Of a DNA stretch of 7,968 nucleotides, positions 1 through 6,623 are shown in pieces. The number at the start of each line of letters is the position of its first letter. Within the stretch, counting starts at the first letter, position 1. Under the pieces are notes generated by a model. The model worked only from the letters and a program-made list of their open reading frames with translations. It ran no database searches and was not told where the DNA came from. The DNA is from Anaerobacillus sp. GTDB lineage: Bacteria; Bacillota; Bacilli; Bacillales_H; Anaerobacillaceae. The stretch covers positions 1 to 7,968 of the forward strand of contig SKOL01000378.1 in assembly GCA_007120055.1 (NCBI GenBank). Reading direction: 5' to 3'. The position numbers were made by a program, and so were the translations under genes.

Positions 1-11
1 GGGTGTTGGAC

Positions 12-455
12 TTGAATCTTCTTGATCGTTTAACTGTTGATATGAAGGAAGCGATGAAGAATAAGGAAAAGCAAAGGCTCTCTGTTATTCGAATGGTTAA
101 ATCAGCTTTACAAAATGAAGCTATTAAACTTGGTAAAGAACTTACAGATGACGAAGCGCTCACTGTTCTTAATCGCGAACTAAAACAACGTAAAGATTCC
201 CTCCATGAGTTTGAAAAAGCTAATCGTGAAGACTTAGCTGAAAATGTACGTGAAGAAGTCGTTATTTTAAATGCTTACATGCCAGAACAATTATCTGAAG
301 AAAAAGTTGCCGAAATTGTGCAACAGACGATTCAGGATGTAGGAGCTTCTACAAAAGCTGATATGGGTAAGGTTATGGGAGCAATTATGCCAAAAGTAAA
401 AGGTAAAACGGATGGCACAATAGTTAAGCGACTTGTACAACAATATTTATCATAA
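12..455 (+). CDS. yqeY: YqeY, GatB/YqeY-domain protein
   Basis: This is a small cytosolic helical protein of the YqeY family, related to the tail domain of the amidotransferase subunit GatB. A role linked to tRNA or translation is suspected from that relationship, but the biochemical function is not established. The call rests on the N-terminal pattern [18 protein letters not shown], the [13 protein letters not shown] segment, [10 protein letters not shown], and the hallmark [20 protein letters not shown] near the C-terminus. I choose TTG at 12, giving 147 residues, because GGGTG at 1-5 lies 6 bases upstream and the product then begins like the known ~148-residue family members. In-frame GTG at 3 and TTG at 6 would sit inside or beside that Shine-Dalgarno site. 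The window edge cuts the upstream region, where rpsU lies in B. subtilis. Identity is very secure; only the exact start is uncertain. Confidence 0.95.
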   Translation: MNLLDRLTVDMKEAMKNKEKQRLSVIRMVKSALQNEAIKLGKELTDDEALTVLNRELKQRKDSLHEFEKANREDLAENVREEVVILNAYMPEQLSEEKVAEIVQQTIQDVGASTKADMGKVMGAIMPKVKGKTDGTIVKRLVQQYLS

Positions 456-464
456 ATAAAACAG

Positions 465-489
465 CGCCTTGCTTTTGCAAGGCGTTTTT
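465..489 (+). terminator. Rho-independent terminator after yqeY
   Basis: A perfect 8-bp stem, CGCCTTGC (465-472) with GCAAGGCG (477-484), encloses a TTTT loop and is followed at once by TTTTT (485-489). It starts 9 bases after the yqeY stop codon. It separates yqeY from the downstream yqeZ operon, which has its own promoter. Confidence 0.93.
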
Positions 490-593
490 GCACGTTAATA
501 AAGGTAAATCTTAATCGGTGAGGGCTGCTCGGTTGATAGTATAAGAATAACTAAGGCTTTCGTCTGGAATTGGCAAGAGAACTCTTTCAAAAC

Positions 594-623
594 TTGTTAA
601 TGTGTTGTTATTTAATTTATAAT
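594..623 (+). promoter_or_regulatory. Possible SigA promoter upstream of yqeZ
   Basis: A perfect -10 hexamer TATAAT (618-623) follows a partial -35 TTGTTA (594-599, 4 of 6 consensus bases) with an 18-base spacer. It would add a vegetative transcript for the yqeZ-floA operon, starting near 630. The region is very AT-rich, so a chance match is a real possibility. Confidence 0.35.
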
Positions 624-656
624 TATATTGAATCGAATAATTTATTTTAAAAAAGA

Positions 657-685
657 GGGAACTTTCCTATACTAAAAAACGTATA
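657..685 (+). promoter_or_regulatory. SigW-type (ECF) promoter of the yqeZ-floA operon
   Basis: GGGAAC (657-662), followed by a TTT tract, lies 17 bases before CGTATA (680-685). This fits the SigW pattern of an AAC-containing -35 and a CGTA -10 with a 16-17 base spacer. In B. subtilis the yqeZ-floA-yqfB operon belongs to the SigW envelope-stress regulon, so motif and gene context agree. Transcription would begin near 691-693. That leaves the in-frame ATG at 690 outside the mRNA or at its very tip, which is the main reason for not using it as the yqeZ start. Confidence 0.75.
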
Positions 686-705
686 GTTAATGTGCCAAGA
701 AAAAG

Positions 706-722
706 AAAGGAGGGGTTCATTG
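706..722 (+). promoter_or_regulatory. Shine-Dalgarno site that sets the TTG start of yqeZ
   Basis: AAAGGAGGGG (706-715) is a near-ideal ribosome binding site. Its AGGAGG core ends 6 bases before TTG at 720 and 12 bases before ATG at 726. The first spacing is normal and the second long, so TTG at 720 is preferred. With the SigW start near 692, this gives a leader of only about 28 bases. Confidence 0.7.
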
Positions 723-2051
723 AAAATGACAAAAGCATTACTAAGGAAAATGATGTTCCTTGCTCTCATTATTTTTTCTTCTATTTCTTTAATAACCCAG
801 CCACCAGTACATAGTCAAGCAGAAGATAAGGTTGTTTATTTTATCCCGATAGAACAAGCTGTAGAGCGGGGCCTTGAAGCGTTTTTAAAAAGAGCTTTGG
901 ATACGGCTGAAGCAGAAGGAGCAGACCATATTGTTTTAGAAATAGACACGCCTGGTGGTCTTGTTGATGCTGCAACAAACATTGCTTTTTTAATTAAAAA
1001 TACTGAAACGCCAATTACTGCTTATGTAACAGCTCAAGCTTTGTCTGCAGGTGCTTATATTGCTTTAAATGCCGATCAAATTGTCATGGCACCGGGTACG
1101 ACAATGGGTTCTGCGGCTGTCATCGATGGAGCTGGGAATGCAGCTGAGGAAAAAACGCAGTCAATGTGGTTAGCGACGTTAGAAGCTGCTGCAGGGGATC
1201 GCGATCCTATCTATGCTAGAGCTATGGCAGATAGTAGTATCGATTTACCAGAGTATCGAGCAGGTGTCGGTGAACTTTTAACATTAACTTCAAATGAAGC
1301 ACTGGAAGTTGGTTATGCCGAGGCCATTGCAAGTGACCGAGATGAGTTATTAGCCTTTTTAGGGCTTGAAAATGCTATTCAAGAAGGGTTAGAGGTAAGT
1401 TTTGCAGAGCAAATTGCAAGATTTGTCACACACCCAGTAATTATTCCTATTTTACTTTCGATTGGTAGCTTAGGATTAGTTCTTGAATTATATTCTCCTG
1501 GTTTCGGCATTCCGGGCATTATGGGGATTTCTGCATTATTATTATTTTTCTTTGGTCATTTGTTTGCAGGGTTTGCAGGGTTTGAAACATTAATTTTATT
1601 TGCCGCAGGAATAATATTAATTATTATTGAAGTGTTCTTCCCTGGTTTTGGAATTTTCGGTATACTAGGGGTTATTGCGATCATTGGTAGTATGGTTCTT
1701 GCTTCATATTCAACGGTTAATATCCTTTTATCAATTCTTATAGCCGTAGTTATTACTGTGATTGTTTCGATCATTTTCTTTAAATATTTTGGTTATAGGG
1801 GACCTTTAAAAAGAATGATTTTGACCGATGCCACAAAATCGGAACTAGGCTATGTCTCAAATGAAACTCGTAAAGAGTTAATCGGACGAGAAGGTATTGC
1901 AATGACGACATTAAGACCGTCTGGCACAGCGAATTTTGAAGGTGAAAGGCTTGACGTTGTTTCTGAAGGAGGGTATATTGAGCAAGGGAAGAAAGTAGTG
2001 ATTGTTGCTACACAAGGATCAAGAATTGTTGTTCGTGAATTGAATGAATAA
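720..2051 (+). CDS. yqeZ: NfeD-family membrane serine protease (ClpP-class), long form YqeZ
   Basis: A predicted membrane protein of 443 residues, in line with the ~440-residue long NfeD family. A signal or anchor segment (about 11-27) is followed by an extracytoplasmic ClpP-fold protease domain (about 37-230). It contains DTPGG (76-80) and ALSAGAYIA, whose Ser109 is the expected nucleophile. Lys145, in an EEK motif about 36 residues on, is a plausible general base by comparison with the archaeal Ser/Lys enzyme PH1510. Roughly five membrane segments span about 239-357, including two copies of a PGFGI-x-GI-x-G motif (260-269 and 308-317). A C-terminal soluble NfeD beta-barrel (OB-type) domain follows (about 385-441). 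Members are typically encoded beside a flotillin or stomatin and are thought to act with it at the membrane; here floA follows after 23 bases. The protease substrate is unknown. Confidence 0.93.
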   Translation: MKMTKALLRKMMFLALIIFSSISLITQPPVHSQAEDKVVYFIPIEQAVERGLEAFLKRALDTAEAEGADHIVLEIDTPGGLVDAATNIAFLIKNTETPITAYVTAQALSAGAYIALNADQIVMAPGTTMGSAAVIDGAGNAAEEKTQSMWLATLEAAAGDRDPIYARAMADSSIDLPEYRAGVGELLTLTSNEALEVGYAEAIASDRDELLAFLGLENAIQEGLEVSFAEQIARFVTHPVIIPILLSIGSLGLVLELYSPGFGIPGIMGISALLLFFFGHLFAGFAGFETLILFAAGIILIIIEVFFPGFGIFGILGVIAIIGSMVLASYSTVNILLSILIAVVITVIVSIIFFKYFGYRGPLKRMILTDATKSELGYVSNETRKELIGREGIAMTTLRPSGTANFEGERLDVVSEGGYIEQGKKVVIVATQGSRIVVRELNE

Positions 2052-2074
2052 CGATAATTAAAGGAGGAAATAAA

Positions 2075-3064
2075 ATGCCAGAAGAAATCTTTTTACTCAT
2101 TATTGTAGGATTAATTGTTATCGGTTTTGCTGTATTATTTACATTTGTACCGGTAATGCTTTGGATTTCTGCATTAGCTGCAGGGGTTCGTGTTGGAATA
2201 TTCCAATTAGTAGGGATGAGACTACGTCGAGTTATCCCAGCGCGTGTTGTAAATCCGTTAATTAAAGCTGTTAAAGCAGGGCTTGAGTTAAGTACAAATC
2301 AGCTTGAAGGACATTACTTAGCAGGTGGTAACGTTGACCGCGTTGTAAATGCTCTTATTGCAGCACAACGAGCGAATATTGAACTTACATTCGAACGTGC
2401 AGCTGCGATTGACCTTGCAGGTCGTGATGTATTAGAAGCGGTTCAAATGAGTGTAAACCCGAAAGTTATTGAAACACCGTTTATTGCTGGTGTAGCAATG
2501 GATGGAATTGAAGTAAAGGCAAAAGCGCGTATTACCGTTCGTGCGAACATTGATCGTTTAGTCGGTGGTGCTGGTGAAGATACAGTTATCGCTCGTGTCG
2601 GTGAGGGGATCGTTTCGACGATTGGTTCTGCTGAAAACCATAAAAAAGTATTAGAAAATCCAGACATGATTTCACAAACAGTATTATCAAAAGGCTTAGA
2701 TGCTGGAACTGCTTTTGAAATCTTATCGATTGATATTGCTGACATTGATATCGGGAAAAACATCGGTGCAGAGCTTCAAACTGACCAAGCTGAAGCTGAT
2801 AAGAAGATTGCTCAAGCAAAAGCCGAAGAGCGTCGTGCAATGGCTGTAGCGAAAGAACAAGAAATGAAGGCGAGAGTAGAAGAAATGCGTGCGAAAGTTG
2901 TTGAGGCAGAAGCAGAAGTACCTCTAGCAATGAGTGAAGCATTACGTTCTGGAAACATGGGTGTTATGGATTATATGAACATTCAAAACATCATGGCAGA
3001 TACAGATATGAGAGATTCAATCGGTAAAGCTACTGATGATAACAAGAAGGATGGAAATAAATAA
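2075..3064 (+). CDS. floA: Flotillin-like protein FloA
   Basis: A 329-residue bacterial flotillin, close to the ~331 residues of B. subtilis FloA (YqfA). It scaffolds functional membrane microdomains and influences membrane fluidity, signalling and cell-shape proteins. A long N-terminal hydrophobic stretch (about 5-43) probably forms a membrane-inserted hairpin. The SPFH/PHB region follows (about 50-225), including [19 protein letters not shown] and the [21 protein letters not shown] segment. After that comes an Ala/Glu-rich coiled coil (about 235-282) of the flotillin EA-repeat type, and a C-terminal segment around [16 protein letters not shown] (298-313). A strong AAGGAGG (2061-2067) lies 7 bases before the ATG. 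Being cotranscribed with yqeZ, it should share the SigW promoter. The short NKKDGNK tail looks unconserved. Confidence 0.97.
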   Translation: MPEEIFLLIIVGLIVIGFAVLFTFVPVMLWISALAAGVRVGIFQLVGMRLRRVIPARVVNPLIKAVKAGLELSTNQLEGHYLAGGNVDRVVNALIAAQRANIELTFERAAAIDLAGRDVLEAVQMSVNPKVIETPFIAGVAMDGIEVKAKARITVRANIDRLVGGAGEDTVIARVGEGIVSTIGSAENHKKVLENPDMISQTVLSKGLDAGTAFEILSIDIADIDIGKNIGAELQTDQAEADKKIAQAKAEERRAMAVAKEQEMKARVEEMRAKVVEAEAEVPLAMSEALRSGNMGVMDYMNIQNIMADTDMRDSIGKATDDNKKDGNK

Positions 3065-3098
3065 TAATAATTTCCCTATGAAAAGGAGGCCGTAAAAA

Positions 3099-3629
3099 AT
3101 GGAGGATCTCCTAAGAGCAATAACTTCCAACCCAATCTTGCTTTTTTTAATCATTGGTGCGATTTTAAGCTTTTTACAAAAAGGTAAAGAGGAACAAGCG
3201 AAAAGAGAAACGCAAAATCGTGGAGGCTCTACCGGTGAAGGAAAGCAAGTTGAAATTGATTGGCAAGAAATATTCCGCCAAGAAGAAAAGACCGAACCGA
3301 AGCCGAGTAGTCAAACTGATACTACGTATACTTACACTGAAGAACGAGCTACAGCTTCAATGGATGGTATTAATCGCAGTAATGAACTTTTAGAGAAATA
3401 TGAAAAAGCAAAGCAAAATAAAAAAGCTGCGGAAAATATTGGTGCAAACTTAAAAGACTCACCGATATATAAGGATGACCTCACTGCTAGTAAAGAGGTG
3501 AAGTTAGACTTCTCCAATATATCTAAAGAAGAAGCTATTAAAGGTGTAGTATGGTCTGAAATATTAGGTAAGCCAAGGGCGAAAGGTTCTTACCGCCCTT
3601 CAATGAGTACAAGAAGAAGGCAAGGTTGA
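3099..3629 (+). CDS. Small membrane-anchored protein of the floA operon (YqfB position)
   Basis: Function unknown. The 176-residue product has a short N-terminus, one membrane helix (about 12-27, rich in I, L and F), and then a long hydrophilic, probably largely disordered tail. Positive charge just after the helix (KGKEEQAKR) suggests an N-out, C-in topology. Two islands look constrained: VEIDWQEIFRQEE (51-63), and a C-terminal SKEEAIKGVVWSEILGKPRA (142-161), followed by a basic end (TRRRQG). The start is supported by AAGGAGG (3083-3089), 9 bases upstream. It lies 34 bases after floA and before a strong terminator, so it is the last gene of the SigW operon. That is the place of yqfB in B. 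subtilis, but I assign no symbol because I infer this from position and not from sequence. A tethered partner peptide for FloA or YqeZ is a reasonable guess. Confidence 0.85.
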   Translation: MEDLLRAITSNPILLFLIIGAILSFLQKGKEEQAKRETQNRGGSTGEGKQVEIDWQEIFRQEEKTEPKPSSQTDTTYTYTEERATASMDGINRSNELLEKYEKAKQNKKAAENIGANLKDSPIYKDDLTASKEVKLDFSNISKEEAIKGVVWSEILGKPRAKGSYRPSMSTRRRQG

Positions 3630-3676
3630 ATTAAATTCAATCAGTCTGAATTGACTAAAAAAATAATTTTTCGTAC

Positions 3677-3709
3677 AAAAAAGGTTAAGCGTATGCTTAG
3701 CCTTTTTTT
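3677..3709 (+). terminator. Rho-independent terminator of the yqeZ-floA operon
   Basis: A 9-bp stem, AGGTTAAGC (3682-3690) with GCTTAGCCT (3695-3703), includes one G-T wobble and closes a GTAT loop. It is followed by a run of seven T (3703-3709) and preceded by an A-run (3677-3682). The A-run could extend the stem and could let the structure terminate on the opposite strand too. It isolates the envelope-stress operon from the sporulation genes downstream. Confidence 0.92.
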
Positions 3710-3757
3710 GTTGGTTAGTTGGTTTGTAGTCTGTTGGTTAGCCGGTCCCCGCTTGAC

Positions 3758-3807
3758 TTTTCCATATTAAATGGTGACGAGTAGTCGTCATAAGGGTTTT
3801 GTATGAA
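3758..3807 (+). repeat. Direct repeat copy A, hairpin-forming, left of the 78-base element
   Basis: This ~50-base unit recurs 126 bases downstream at 3884-3935, with about 40 of 51 aligned positions identical and one single-base indel. It is itself palindromic. An outer pair TTCCATA (3760-3766) / TATGAAA (3802-3808) has one imperfect position. An inner perfect 6-bp stem TGACGA (3775-3780) / TCGTCA (3785-3790) closes a GTAG loop, and TTTT follows at 3797-3800. It does not resemble coding sequence. It may be half of a composite intergenic repeat, or a degenerate terminator-like hairpin. Confidence 0.8.
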
Positions 3808-3809
3808 AA

Positions 3810-3887
3810 AAAGGTGGACACTTTCGTGAACGAGCCTCTGAGATTCGTTAGAAGGTCACAGCGAAGTGAGGGAAAGTGTCCACCTTT
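3810..3887. repeat. 78-base element with perfect 16-bp inverted ends (MITE- or REP-like, or a structured RNA)
   Basis: The arms 3810-3825 (AAAGGTGGACACTTTC) and 3872-3887 (its exact reverse complement) are perfectly complementary over 16 bases and enclose 46 bases. Inside, AACGA (3829-3833) can pair with TCGTT (3845-3849), and TCAC (3856-3859) with GTGA (3866-3869) around an AGCGAA loop. The transcript could therefore fold as a three-way junction. An alternative pairing is CCTC (3835-3838) with GAGG (3868-3871). No credible ORF lies inside. It sits between direct repeats A and B in a gap with no genes. Its perfect arms beside diverged flanks suggest a more recent origin or stronger constraint. 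It could be a non-autonomous mobile repeat, an extragenic palindrome, or part of an RNA element; the sequence alone does not decide. Confidence 0.75.
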
Positions 3888-3935
3888 CCATATTAGCTGG
3901 TGCCGATATATCGTCATGAGCGTTTTTGTATGGAA
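3884..3935 (+). repeat. Direct repeat copy B, hairpin-forming, terminator-like
   Basis: The second copy of the ~50-base unit at 3758-3807, overlapping the last bases of the 78-base element. Its outer inverted pair TTCCATA (3886-3892) / TATGGAA (3929-3935) is perfect. The centre is the 10-base palindrome CGATATATCG (3904-3913), flanked by further pairing out to GCT (3896-3898) with AGC (3919-3921). A run of five T (3923-3927) directly follows this stem, so copy B could act as a weak intrinsic terminator on the + strand. Confidence 0.8.
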
Positions 3936-3945
3936 GATCAGATTA

Positions 3946-3975
3946 CATATTCACTAAAAAAAAGGTGATACCGAT
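3946..3975 (+). promoter_or_regulatory. Weak SigE-like promoter candidate for yqfC-yqfD
   Basis: CATATT (3946-3951) resembles the SigE -35 core ATATT. GATACCGAT (3967-3975), 15 bases further on, partly resembles the SigE -10 CATACAnT. A competing -10, CATAAAAAT, lies at 3987-3995. In B. subtilis yqfC and yqfD are under SigE in the mother cell, so a promoter is expected in this gap, but neither match is strong. Confidence 0.3.
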
Positions 3976-4020
3976 TCATTTCTTAACATAAAAATGATAT
4001 GAAAGGGGGTTCGTTACATT

Positions 4021-4320
4021 ATGAGGAAGATAAATAAAATGGTTCGAAAATGGATGACTGATAAAATGGAACTTCCTGCCGATGTTACGATGGATCTTCC
4101 AAGAATTACGATGATTGGACAATTACATATTTATATCGAGAATCATCGCGGTGTTCTGAAATTTTCCAATCAAGAGTTAAGGCTTTTATTAGAGCAGGGT
4201 CAATTGTTAATTAAAGGAAATCATTTTGTCATAAAAACGATTTTACCAGAGGAATTACTGCTTGAAGGAGTTATTGACCAAGTGATTTACATAAATGAAG
4301 GAGAGCAGAAAAAACGCTAG
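4021..4320 (+). CDS. yqfC: Sporulation protein YqfC (YabP/YqfC family)
   Basis: A 99-residue soluble protein of the YabP/YqfC family, found in endospore formers and expressed in the mother cell under SigE in B. subtilis; its molecular role is poorly defined. Family hallmarks are LPADVTMDLPRITMIG (18-33), the IENHRGVLKFSNQELRLLL segment (39-57), and a short beta-rich end around GNHFVIKTILPEELLLEGVI (66-85). A basic N-terminus (MRKINKMVRKWM) precedes them. The ribosome site AAAGGGGG (4002-4009) is about 11 bases upstream, slightly far but with no better in-frame start nearby. YqfD follows after 10 bases, with its Shine-Dalgarno overlapping the yqfC stop codon, so the two are translationally close and surely cotranscribed. 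Confidence 0.94.
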   Translation: MRKINKMVRKWMTDKMELPADVTMDLPRITMIGQLHIYIENHRGVLKFSNQELRLLLEQGQLLIKGNHFVIKTILPEELLLEGVIDQVIYINEGEQKKR

Positions 4321-4330
4321 GAGGGGAAAC

Positions 4331-5518
4331 ATGAAGAATTCATGGACAAACACATTTTCAGGGTTTACAAGGATTAAAGTGGTTGGAAAATATACAGAAT
4401 TATTTTTAAATAGGTGTATTCATGAGAAAGTATCAATTTGGCACATTCGAAGAGTCGGTGAAGAAACGATTGTTTGCTACGTTGCCTTAGAGGATGTAAA
4501 AAGAATTCGTCCTATTGTTAAAGAGACAAAAGTAAAAGTTTATTTTATTGAACGAAAAGGTGTTCCTTTTTTATTTAAAAAAATGATTTCCCGTGGCGGA
4601 TTTGTTGCTGGTATGGTCGCTTTTGTCGCTATTCTTTTTATATTATCTAATATGGTTTGGAATATTTCAATTGAGGGTGCCTCTCCTAAAGTAGAACACG
4701 AATTAATACAAGCAGTCGATGAATTAGGTATTAAACGAGGAAAGTTTCATTTTTTACTTCCGAGTGTAGAAGATATACAAATGAAAGTGTCTGAGAAAAT
4801 TGATGAAGCGACATGGATTGGTGTAACATTAAATGGGACGACCTTCCACTTTAATGTCGTAGAACAAACCTTTCCAGAAAAACAAGAACCTATTTCACCG
4901 AGACACTTAGTATCTAAGAAAAAAGCAATTATCTATGATATTTTCGTGGAGCAAGGACAACCGAAAGTAACTCCTAATGATTTTGTTGAGAAAGGCGATA
5001 TGCTTGTCAGCGGTTTTATTGGTAAAGAAGGTAAAATGGAGATTGCTCCTGCAAAAGGAAAAATCCTTGGTGAAATTTGGTACAAGTCAAACGTGTCCAT
5101 TCCGCTTGTAACTGAATTCTCAACATTTACTGGAGAGAAAAAAACAAAGCATTCTTTTTCAATTTTCAATTTTTCTATTCCATTCTGGGGCTTTGGAAAA
5201 ATAGAATTTAATGAATATGAAACAAATGAAGAGCGTCACCGTTTAAATTTTCTGAACTGGAGTTTACCGATTGAATACCATCGCGAAGTTATATTAGAAA
5301 AGGAAACATTCGTCCGTGAATACAGCGAAGAAGAAGCAGTCGATACTGCTACATTAATGGCCAAGGAAGAATTAATGAAAAAATTAGATGAAGATGCAGT
5401 AATAAAAGGGGAAAATGTTTTGCACCAAACAAATGAGAATGGTAAAGTTACATTAATGATACACTACCAAGTAATAGAAGATATTGCAAAATCACAACCA
5501 ATCATTCAAGGAGATTGA
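4331..5518 (+). CDS. yqfD: Sporulation protein YqfD
   Basis: A 395-residue membrane protein of the YqfD family, near the ~398 residues of the B. subtilis protein, which is a SigE-dependent mother-cell sporulation factor. A cytosolic N-terminal domain (about 1-85) includes RCIHEKVSIWHIRR and a following FIERKG. One membrane helix follows (about 89-110, GGFVAGMVAFVAILFILSNM), then a large C-terminal domain, probably outside the mother-cell membrane. That domain contains GTTFHFNVVEQ and a DFVEKGDMLVSGFIG segment reminiscent of small beta domains. The ATG at 4331 is chosen because AGGAGGGG (4319-4326) precedes it closely. The frame is open to 4295, but that would overlap yqfC and lack a ribosome site. 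phoH begins 5 bases after its stop codon. Confidence 0.94.
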   Translation: MKNSWTNTFSGFTRIKVVGKYTELFLNRCIHEKVSIWHIRRVGEETIVCYVALEDVKRIRPIVKETKVKVYFIERKGVPFLFKKMISRGGFVAGMVAFVAILFILSNMVWNISIEGASPKVEHELIQAVDELGIKRGKFHFLLPSVEDIQMKVSEKIDEATWIGVTLNGTTFHFNVVEQTFPEKQEPISPRHLVSKKKAIIYDIFVEQGQPKVTPNDFVEKGDMLVSGFIGKEGKMEIAPAKGKILGEIWYKSNVSIPLVTEFSTFTGEKKTKHSFSIFNFSIPFWGFGKIEFNEYETNEERHRLNFLNWSLPIEYHREVILEKETFVREYSEEEAVDTATLMAKEELMKKLDEDAVIKGENVLHQTNENGKVTLMIHYQVIEDIAKSQPIIQGD

Positions 5519-5523
5519 GGATA

Positions 5524-6483
5524 TTGTCAGAAATACTTATTGATTTAAAACTAGAAAATGCAAACGAAGCGATGAGCTTATTTGGTCCAAACGATGTACA
5601 CTTAAAAAGAATGGAAGAAAAATTAGCAGTAACTATTGTAACTAGAGGAGAGAAAATATTAGTTACTGGGGAAGATGAAAAGATAACTCTCGTTCATGAC
5701 GTTGTAGATACTCTTCTTAGCTTAATACGAAAAGGAACCCACATATCTGAGAGAGACGTGATCTATGCTGTTCAATTGGCAGAACGGGGGATGCTTGAAC
5801 AATTACTTGAGCTTTATCAAGAAAAAATTACTGTTAATGTAAAAGGAAAACCGATTTTAGTCAAAACGTTAGGACAACGACATTACGTATCAGCAATCAA
5901 AAAGCGTGATATTGTATTTGGAATTGGTCCAGCTGGTACTGGTAAAACGTATTTAGCTGTCGTAATGGCTGTGACCGCTTTAAAGGATGGCTTAATTAAA
6001 CGGATCGTATTGACTAGGCCGGCTGTTGAAGCTGGAGAAAGTTTAGGCTTTTTACCTGGAGATCTTAAAGAAAAGGTTGACCCTTACTTAAGACCTCTAT
6101 ATGACGCTATGCACGATGTTCTCGGTGTAGAGCAAACTGAGCGTCTTATGGAAAGGGGAACGATAGAAGTGGCTCCCCTAGCCTATATGAGGGGAAGAAC
6201 TCTAGATGACTCATTTGTTATTTTAGATGAAGCTCAAAACACTACTTCAGAGCAAATAAAAATGTTTCTAACTAGGTTAGGTTTCGGTTCGAAAATGGTT
6301 ATTACTGGTGATTTAACTCAAATTGATTTACCGAAAGGAAAGAAATCTGGTTTGCGAACTGCTCTTGAAATTTTAAAAGATGTTAATGGTATTGAGTTTA
6401 TGCATTTGCAAGCGGCGGATGTTGTGCGCCATCCTTTAGTTCAAAAAGTAATTACTGCATATGACAATAGTGAAAATGAATAA
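5524..6483 (+). CDS. phoH: PhoH-family P-loop ATPase (PhoH/PhoL)
   Basis: A cytosolic PhoH-like ATPase of 319 residues, matching the usual Bacillus length. The family is a single-domain P-loop protein related to the helicase superfamily 1 core and linked to RNA metabolism; genomic partners include the endoribonuclease YbeY. An N-terminal KH-like region (about 1-100) precedes the ATPase core. The core contains Walker A GPAGTGKT (135-142), TRPAVEAGESLGFLPGD, MRGRTL, Walker B VILDEAQN (232-239), GSKMVITGDLTQIDLP, and DVVRHPLV near the end. I choose TTG at 5524 because AAGGAG (5508-5513) is 10 bases upstream. The alternative TTG at 5515 would overlap the yqfD stop by 3 bases and lie only 1 base from that site. 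Tight spacing suggests readthrough from yqfD, although a separate vegetative promoter inside yqfD is likely for a gene with a housekeeping role. Confidence 0.96.
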   Translation: MSEILIDLKLENANEAMSLFGPNDVHLKRMEEKLAVTIVTRGEKILVTGEDEKITLVHDVVDTLLSLIRKGTHISERDVIYAVQLAERGMLEQLLELYQEKITVNVKGKPILVKTLGQRHYVSAIKKRDIVFGIGPAGTGKTYLAVVMAVTALKDGLIKRIVLTRPAVEAGESLGFLPGDLKEKVDPYLRPLYDAMHDVLGVEQTERLMERGTIEVAPLAYMRGRTLDDSFVILDEAQNTTSEQIKMFLTRLGFGSKMVITGDLTQIDLPKGKKSGLRTALEILKDVNGIEFMHLQAADVVRHPLVQKVITAYDNSENE

Positions 6484-6577
6484 TAGAACTTAATTTTTTC
6501 TTAGTCCCTTTGTTTATCACGCATAATATATAACAAGAGTAATCATCTTGTAACCTACGGGCGAATTTAATATTGTA

Positions 6578-6623
6578 TAATAAATTGAGAATTAACATTT
6601 CAGTGTTAATTCTCGATTTATTA
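6578..6623. repeat. Long AT-rich hairpin between phoH and pgpH
   Basis: A 20-bp stem pairs 6578-6597 with 6604-6623, with only one T-G wobble, around a 6-base loop TTTCAG. Its core GAGAATTAACA / TGTTAATTCTC is perfect. No T-run follows on either strand, so it is not a standard intrinsic terminator. A TATAAT lies at 6576-6581 on its left edge, without a convincing -35. It could attenuate transcription from phoH into pgpH, protect an mRNA end, or bind a dimeric regulator. Confidence 0.75.

Noticed and set aside
1556..1774. Minus-strand open frame inside the yqeZ membrane region
   Set aside because: It is a shadow produced by the hydrophobic codons of the membrane helices, with no ribosome site.
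2443..2942. Minus-strand open frames of 106 and 118 codons inside floA
   Set aside because: They are antisense shadows of a highly conserved gene with strong codon bias, without start signals of their own.
3634..3654. Inverted repeat AATTCA/TGAATT just after the yqfB-position gene
   Set aside because: The stem is only 6 bp and AT-rich, no T-run follows, and the strong terminator 25 bases on explains the gene end.
3758..3935. CRISPR array or insertion sequence in the repeat region
   Set aside because: There are only two diverged repeat copies, the space between is itself palindromic, and no transposase or cas-like frame is nearby.
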